Part shown: positions 60,744 through 64,000 of the stretch, one piece after another
How positions within the stretch are numbered: position 1 is the first letter of the stretch
Layout of the letters: every line of letters starts with the position of its first letter
From: Desulfovibrionales bacterium
GTDB taxonomy: Bacteria > Desulfobacterota > QYQD01
Direction of reading: 5' to 3'
Assembly (NCBI GenBank): GCA_028715605.1
Contig: JAQURM010000003.1
Location: 1 to 64,000 of the forward strand
DNA: 64,000 bases
The notes under the pieces: model-generated
Told to the model about the DNA's origin: nothing
What the model saw: the letters and a program-made list of their open reading frames with translations, nothing else
The model's database searches: none
Translations under genes and position numbers: made by a program

Positions 60744-61742
60744 TTAATCCATCCAGTATTCTTCCGGCATGTCCATGGCCAGCTTAAGGGCCCCTTTGGC
60801 TCCGGCAAACAGGGGATCATCAATACATTCTACCTTGGCGCCGCCTAAATCTGCCAGCCCGGCCGCTACCATATCCGCCAACCCTTCTATCTGGCTGCCA
60901 CCGCCGGCCAGGTAGATATTTTCTCTCAGTATTTCCTGAAATTCAGGGTCATAAGTGGCAATTAATTTTTTTACTGCCTCTACAATTTCAGGGACGATGC
61001 TTTCACATGCGGATTTTAACTCATTGGTTACGTCAAACACCTCCGGCTTGCCGTTGACCGGGAAGACGGTTGAAACGGAGCGGGTGACATTATATACAAA
61101 GGAATGACGTTCCTTTATCTCTCTGGCCATGTTCAGGGTAAAGTTGGCCGTAGAGTATGTAGATCTAAGGGTGTCATAAAAGACTTTATCAATATAATCT
61201 CCCCCTTTGTACAGCGTAATCTGATCTTCTTCCTCCGGGACAGTTCCATGCATACGGCAAATATCCACAGTTCCCGCGCCAATGTCGATTATCATAGCGT
61301 TGTCTAACCTGCCGGCATAATAGGCTACGGCAAAGGGTTCGGAAATTACCGCTGCATAATCCATTACTGACTTGGCAATATCGGCCACAACTTGTTTATT
61401 TTGTACGCTGGCCTTGGCCGGTACGCCGATAATTCCATAAACCTTGGCCCCGGAGGGCGCTTCCACGGCACTGATGAGGTGCTTGATAAGTTCCTGGGCC
61501 ATAGTTTTTTCCTGCTCGTCTTCTTTGATAACACCTTTTTCCAGAGGATATACGACGTTGAGGGATAAACGGTGCTTAAGGGCATCCCGTCCAAACAACA
61601 GGTTTTGTTTTAACATTTGCCTGGCGATCAGATCTTTTGGCCAGCCCACTACGCTTAGCGTTACCTTTTCTACGCCGTTATTAGAGACCAGCGCACTCCT
61701 CGACGTTCCGAGGTCAATTCCCATATATATTTTTTCACTCAT
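60744..61742 (-). CDS. MamK-like bacterial actin
   Basis: A 332-aa actin-fold ATPase. Phosphate-1 motif MGIDLGTSRSA, phosphate-2 motif MIIDIGAGTVDICRM near residue 150, and the adenosine motif YLAGGGSQIEGLADMV near 280 are in place. The segments IGVPAKASVQNKQVV, GTVPEEEDQITLYKGGDY and the end MPEEYWMD follow magnetosome MamK closely. MamK polymerises into filaments that position magnetosomes; MamK-like genes also occur without magnetosomes. It overlaps the upstream coiled-coil gene by 4 nt. Confidence 0.85.
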   Translation of the reverse strand: MSEKIYMGIDLGTSRSALVSNNGVEKVTLSVVGWPKDLIARQMLKQNLLFGRDALKHRLSLNVVYPLEKGVIKEDEQEKTMAQELIKHLISAVEAPSGAKVYGIIGVPAKASVQNKQVVADIAKSVMDYAAVISEPFAVAYYAGRLDNAMIIDIGAGTVDICRMHGTVPEEEDQITLYKGGDYIDKVFYDTLRSTYSTANFTLNMAREIKERHSFVYNVTRSVSTVFPVNGKPEVFDVTNELKSACESIVPEIVEAVKKLIATYDPEFQEILRENIYLAGGGSQIEGLADMVAAGLADLGGAKVECIDDPLFAGAKGALKLAMDMPEEYWMD

Positions 61743-62092
61743 CCACTTTCCTCCTCTGTATTAGGTTTCAACAGATCCGGTAGAATAACTTTCCAGCGGT
61801 GACAAATCTCCATTTCCAGGTTCGTCTCTTCCATCTCCAGATATCTGGCTTTCAGTGCCAGCCCAAGATGCAACTGACCGGCCTCCTGGATCTTCTTTTC
61901 AATTAATTCCAGTATGGCCTCGTGTTCTTTCTGAATGCGGTTGATAATATGCTTATAATATTGTTCTTCTTTATCCTGTAATCTTTTGGCAAAGCCGGCT
62001 ATCTGGTCTTCTTCTGTCTTTTCTTCCTGTTTTCTGACTTCTGCTGAGATAACTTTATTGACTAATTCCTTCTTTTTGTCGATCACATTCAA
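61739..62092 (-). CDS. Small coiled-coil protein in the actin-like operon
   Basis: A 117-aa helical protein, family unknown. It has long charged heptads (KEEQYYKHIINRIQKEHEAI, LELIEKKIQEAG) and ends in a Glu-rich tail. It starts 3 nt after the large coiled-coil gene and overlaps the actin-like gene start, so the three are one transcript. It could be a filament adaptor. Confidence 0.75.
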   Translation of the reverse strand: MNVIDKKKELVNKVISAEVRKQEEKTEEDQIAGFAKRLQDKEEQYYKHIINRIQKEHEAILELIEKKIQEAGQLHLGLALKARYLEMEETNLEMEICHRWKVILPDLLKPNTEEESG

Positions 62093-62095
62093 GGA

Positions 62096-64000
62096 TTAAT
62101 GGGTCCAGCTTATCTTTGCATTGTGGCTGTAATTTTTAAGGATAGCCGCCTGGTCATCGATGACATTAATCTGGTCTTTGAGGACAGATTCCAGGTATTG
62201 TATTTGTCTATCCAATAGACCGATTTGTTTTCTTTGTTTTTGGCCCAAATTAAAAAGCGGGTTGGCTTGGTCTGAGATGTTTACCTTTTGTCTATATAGA
62301 AAAAAGTCCACCTTGGTTTCTTCCAACTCCGCCCTGAGTTTGACGACTTCTTCCTCTTTTTTGGTAAGGGATTTTTGTTTTGTCGTCAGGGCCTTGTTTA
62401 AGGTGTCTATTTTTTTCTTTTGCCATCTGATATTTTTATTAAGGGTAGTGATCTTTGACGCCTGTTGTTTAATAACTTCATCGTTTTGATCGATCGTTTC
62501 GTTGAGCGACTCGATCTTTTCTATCTTGGAGTGGATAATGTGGGTTTTCTGTTCCAACGTCGAGGAGAGATCGCTTAATTCCTGTATTAGCTGGTTGTTG
62601 GAGCGATACATATATAATGAGCTGAAGCTAACGACCAGCAATAGCGCGCATAAAAAGGCGATGAGCCGATCCTTGCCGGCCCTTTTTTTGTTTATAGCGT
62701 CAATTTTATCCGTGGCGCCCTGGAGTTCGGCCTGTAATGTTGAAGCCATCTGTCTATAATCAAGAACCCTGGACTCTAAGGCAGTTTTGTCCCGTTGGAT
62801 CCCCTGGAGATCGTATAGCATCTTCTCGCGTTCTGAGGCGTGTTGGACCTCCAGCGCCGATGTCTTCTCCTTTAATTCCAGGATGGTCTTTATTTGTTCT
62901 TGAATCAGCCGGTTTTTGTCTGTTAAATTCGACTTAAGGGCGTCCAGTTCGGTTTGTAGAGGTTGAGATTGTGTTTTTAGCTCCCGGCCTTCCGCTTCTT
63001 TTTGGGCAACTTCATTTTGTAACCTGGAAATTTTCTCTCGTTGTTTTGTGTTGTCTTCTTGTTGTTGTTCCAACGTTTCTTTAATATTCTGAAATTTAGT
63101 CAGTTCTGACTGGAGTGCGCTTAGGTTAGCTTGCAGAATTTGGGTCTGCTCTTGGGAAATTCTTGTCTCTTCCTCTTTAGCCGTTGCCTGGCTCTGGAGG
63201 GCGGAGAACTCCTCTTCACGACGTTTGATCTCTTCCTGTTTCTTGATTAACTCTGCTTCGACAGCCTGCAAACCGGAAACCCTTGTCTTAAAAATATCCA
63301 GCTCGCTTTTCAGTGCCTGGGCTTCTTTCTTGTGGCGGCTTAATTCTAGCTCTTTTTCGGGGATGGTATTTTGCAGGCTGGTGACCTCTTCTTTATGTTG
63401 TCGTTGTATCTCTTCTTGTTGCCGGATGAGGTCAGCCCTGACTGTTCTTAGGTTTTCCAGTTCCTGGTTCTGGAATTCCTCGGTTTCCTGTTGTTTGTGA
63501 AGGGTTTCCCTGAAGAGCTCCATATCGGATTCAAGTCGTTGAAGGCCGGCTCTTAACCGTTCTTCTTCAGACTCTTTTTGCTGAAGGTTATACTTTAGAT
63601 CGATTAAGTCCTTATCTTTTCGGCGATTTTCTTCTATATAATATTCATTTTCCCTTCTTAAAACGGCGATCTCTTTGCTCTGTAATTCTATGCCGTCTGC
63701 CTGCTCTTGAATAATATTAGCTTGAGAAGCAAGGGTAGACTTTATTGCCTCTAATTCTTTTTGCAGGACAGAATAATTTTCCTGTAGCTGCGAAATTTCC
63801 GCTGTTTTGGGGGCGGCTTCATCCTGCCGGTAATCAATTTTCCCCTGTTGCTGTCGTTCTTCTTCTCTTAAGGGTTGAGCTTCTTGCTTTTCAGCAACAG
63901 TCTTTCCCACAGGGACATTATGGCTGTTTGGGAGATAGTATATCTGGCTGGATTTTCTTTTTATTACTTTTGAAAAGTCTATACGTTCATCAGTTTCAGA
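62096..64000 (-). CDS. Large membrane-anchored coiled-coil protein (5' end outside the window)
   Basis: At least 634 codons, open to the window edge. Although a GTG at 63910 could start it, the frame continues upstream as protein-like sequence (ERIDFSKVIKRKSSQIYYLP), so the true start is probably at or just beyond 64000. Most of it is coiled coil with many Gln/Glu heptads. One membrane segment, RLIAFLCALLLVVSFSSLYMYRS, lies about 420 codons after 63910, followed by a further coiled coil of about 170 residues. No family name recognised. Likely partner linking the MamK-like filament to a membrane. Confidence 0.85.
   Translation of the reverse strand, partial: SETDERIDFSKVIKRKSSQIYYLPNSHNVPVGKTVAEKQEAQPLREEERQQQGKIDYRQDEAAPKTAEISQLQENYSVLQKELEAIKSTLASQANIIQEQADGIELQSKEIAVLRRENEYYIEENRRKDKDLIDLKYNLQQKESEEERLRAGLQRLESDMELFRETLHKQQETEEFQNQELENLRTVRADLIRQQEEIQRQHKEEVTSLQNTIPEKELELSRHKKEAQALKSELDIFKTRVSGLQAVEAELIKKQEEIKRREEEFSALQSQATAKEEETRISQEQTQILQANLSALQSELTKFQNIKETLEQQQEDNTKQREKISRLQNEVAQKEAEGRELKTQSQPLQTELDALKSNLTDKNRLIQEQIKTILELKEKTSALEVQHASEREKMLYDLQGIQRDKTALESRVLDYRQMASTLQAELQGATDKIDAINKKRAGKDRLIAFLCALLLVVSFSSLYMYRSNNQLIQELSDLSSTLEQKTHIIHSKIEKIESLNETIDQNDEVIKQQASKITTLNKNIRWQKKKIDTLNKALTTKQKSLTKKEEEVVKLRAELEETKVDFFLYRQKVNISDQANPLFNLGQKQRKQIGLLDRQIQYLESVLKDQINVIDDQAAILKNYSHNAKISWTH

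Noticed and set aside
1-64000. CRISPR arrays, tRNA and rRNA genes
   Set aside because: No regularly spaced identical repeats of 24-40 bp, no tRNA-like TTC-loop with matching arms and no rRNA signature sequence were seen on either strand.

Overview
The window reads as chromosomal DNA from a Gram-negative, anaerobic, cytochrome-rich bacterium, most likely a member of the former Deltaproteobacteria (Desulfobacterota-like). Supporting signs are BamD and outer-membrane porin genes, multihaem c-type cytochromes, PilZ and FG-GAP proteins, an RdgC-like protein, a MamK-like actin, abundant intergenic hairpin repeats, and three reading frames that only make sense if UGA is read as selenocysteine (Sec). 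No 16S/23S rRNA or tRNA gene was recognised, so the assignment is an inference from gene content.

Layout. 1-4.8 kb: a selenium/sulfur module (YedE-type membrane protein plus TusA-like protein), a porin flanked by inverted palindromic repeats, and small genes. 4.8-11.3 kb: LOG-family protein, YkgJ-like protein, deoxyhypusine-synthase-like enzyme, PilZ protein and a secreted FG-GAP protein. 11.8-19.9 kb: a housekeeping run on the + strand (TVP38, larC, pgpA, cinA, thpR, recA, alaS). 19.9-29.4 kb: bamD-trxA, UDP-sugar genes, purC, SNase, and the tRNA thiolation/methylthiolation pair mtaB-mnmA with a NIL-ferredoxin. 29.3-36.9 kb: an accessory island. It holds a BglII-type restriction-modification pair between 240-bp direct repeats, two further nuclease genes, hicBA, mazEF and orphan antitoxins, remnants of Y1 (RAYT) transposase genes, remnants of group II introns, and two hairpins that look like integron attC sites. 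36.9-45.7 kb: kinase/ATPase, a tetrahaem cytochrome with an in-frame UGA, MFS transporter, SAM hydrolase, WYL regulator, FmdB, response regulator, XRE regulator and radC. 45.7-54.0 kb: a leftward arsR-headed run (permease, small redox proteins, Acr3, an octahaem cytochrome-b fusion with an in-frame UGA, thioredoxin, CcdA, nitroreductase). 54.2-60.6 kb: a DsrE-like protein with in-frame UGA, trmO, cobO, rtcB-archease, rdgC. 60.7-64 kb: a three-gene operon of a MamK-like actin and two coiled-coil proteins, the last running off the window.

Most notable: (i) three candidate selenoproteins, each with an in-frame UGA followed by a hairpin at SECIS-like distance; two of them carry a GGUCU apical loop as in the E. 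coli fdhF SECIS, one at the same 18-nt spacing. A YedE-type selenium gene lies in the same window. (ii) An ArsR-controlled operon joins arsenite efflux, thiol redox proteins, a CcdA/thioredoxin pair and a (seleno)cytochrome with a membrane cytochrome b. (iii) The accessory island looks like a decayed integron-cassette cluster hit by group II introns and RAYT elements. (iv) The MamK-like filament operon has a membrane-anchored coiled-coil partner.

Limits: all functional calls come from reading the translated sequence and recalled family features. No searches, folding programs or alignments were run.
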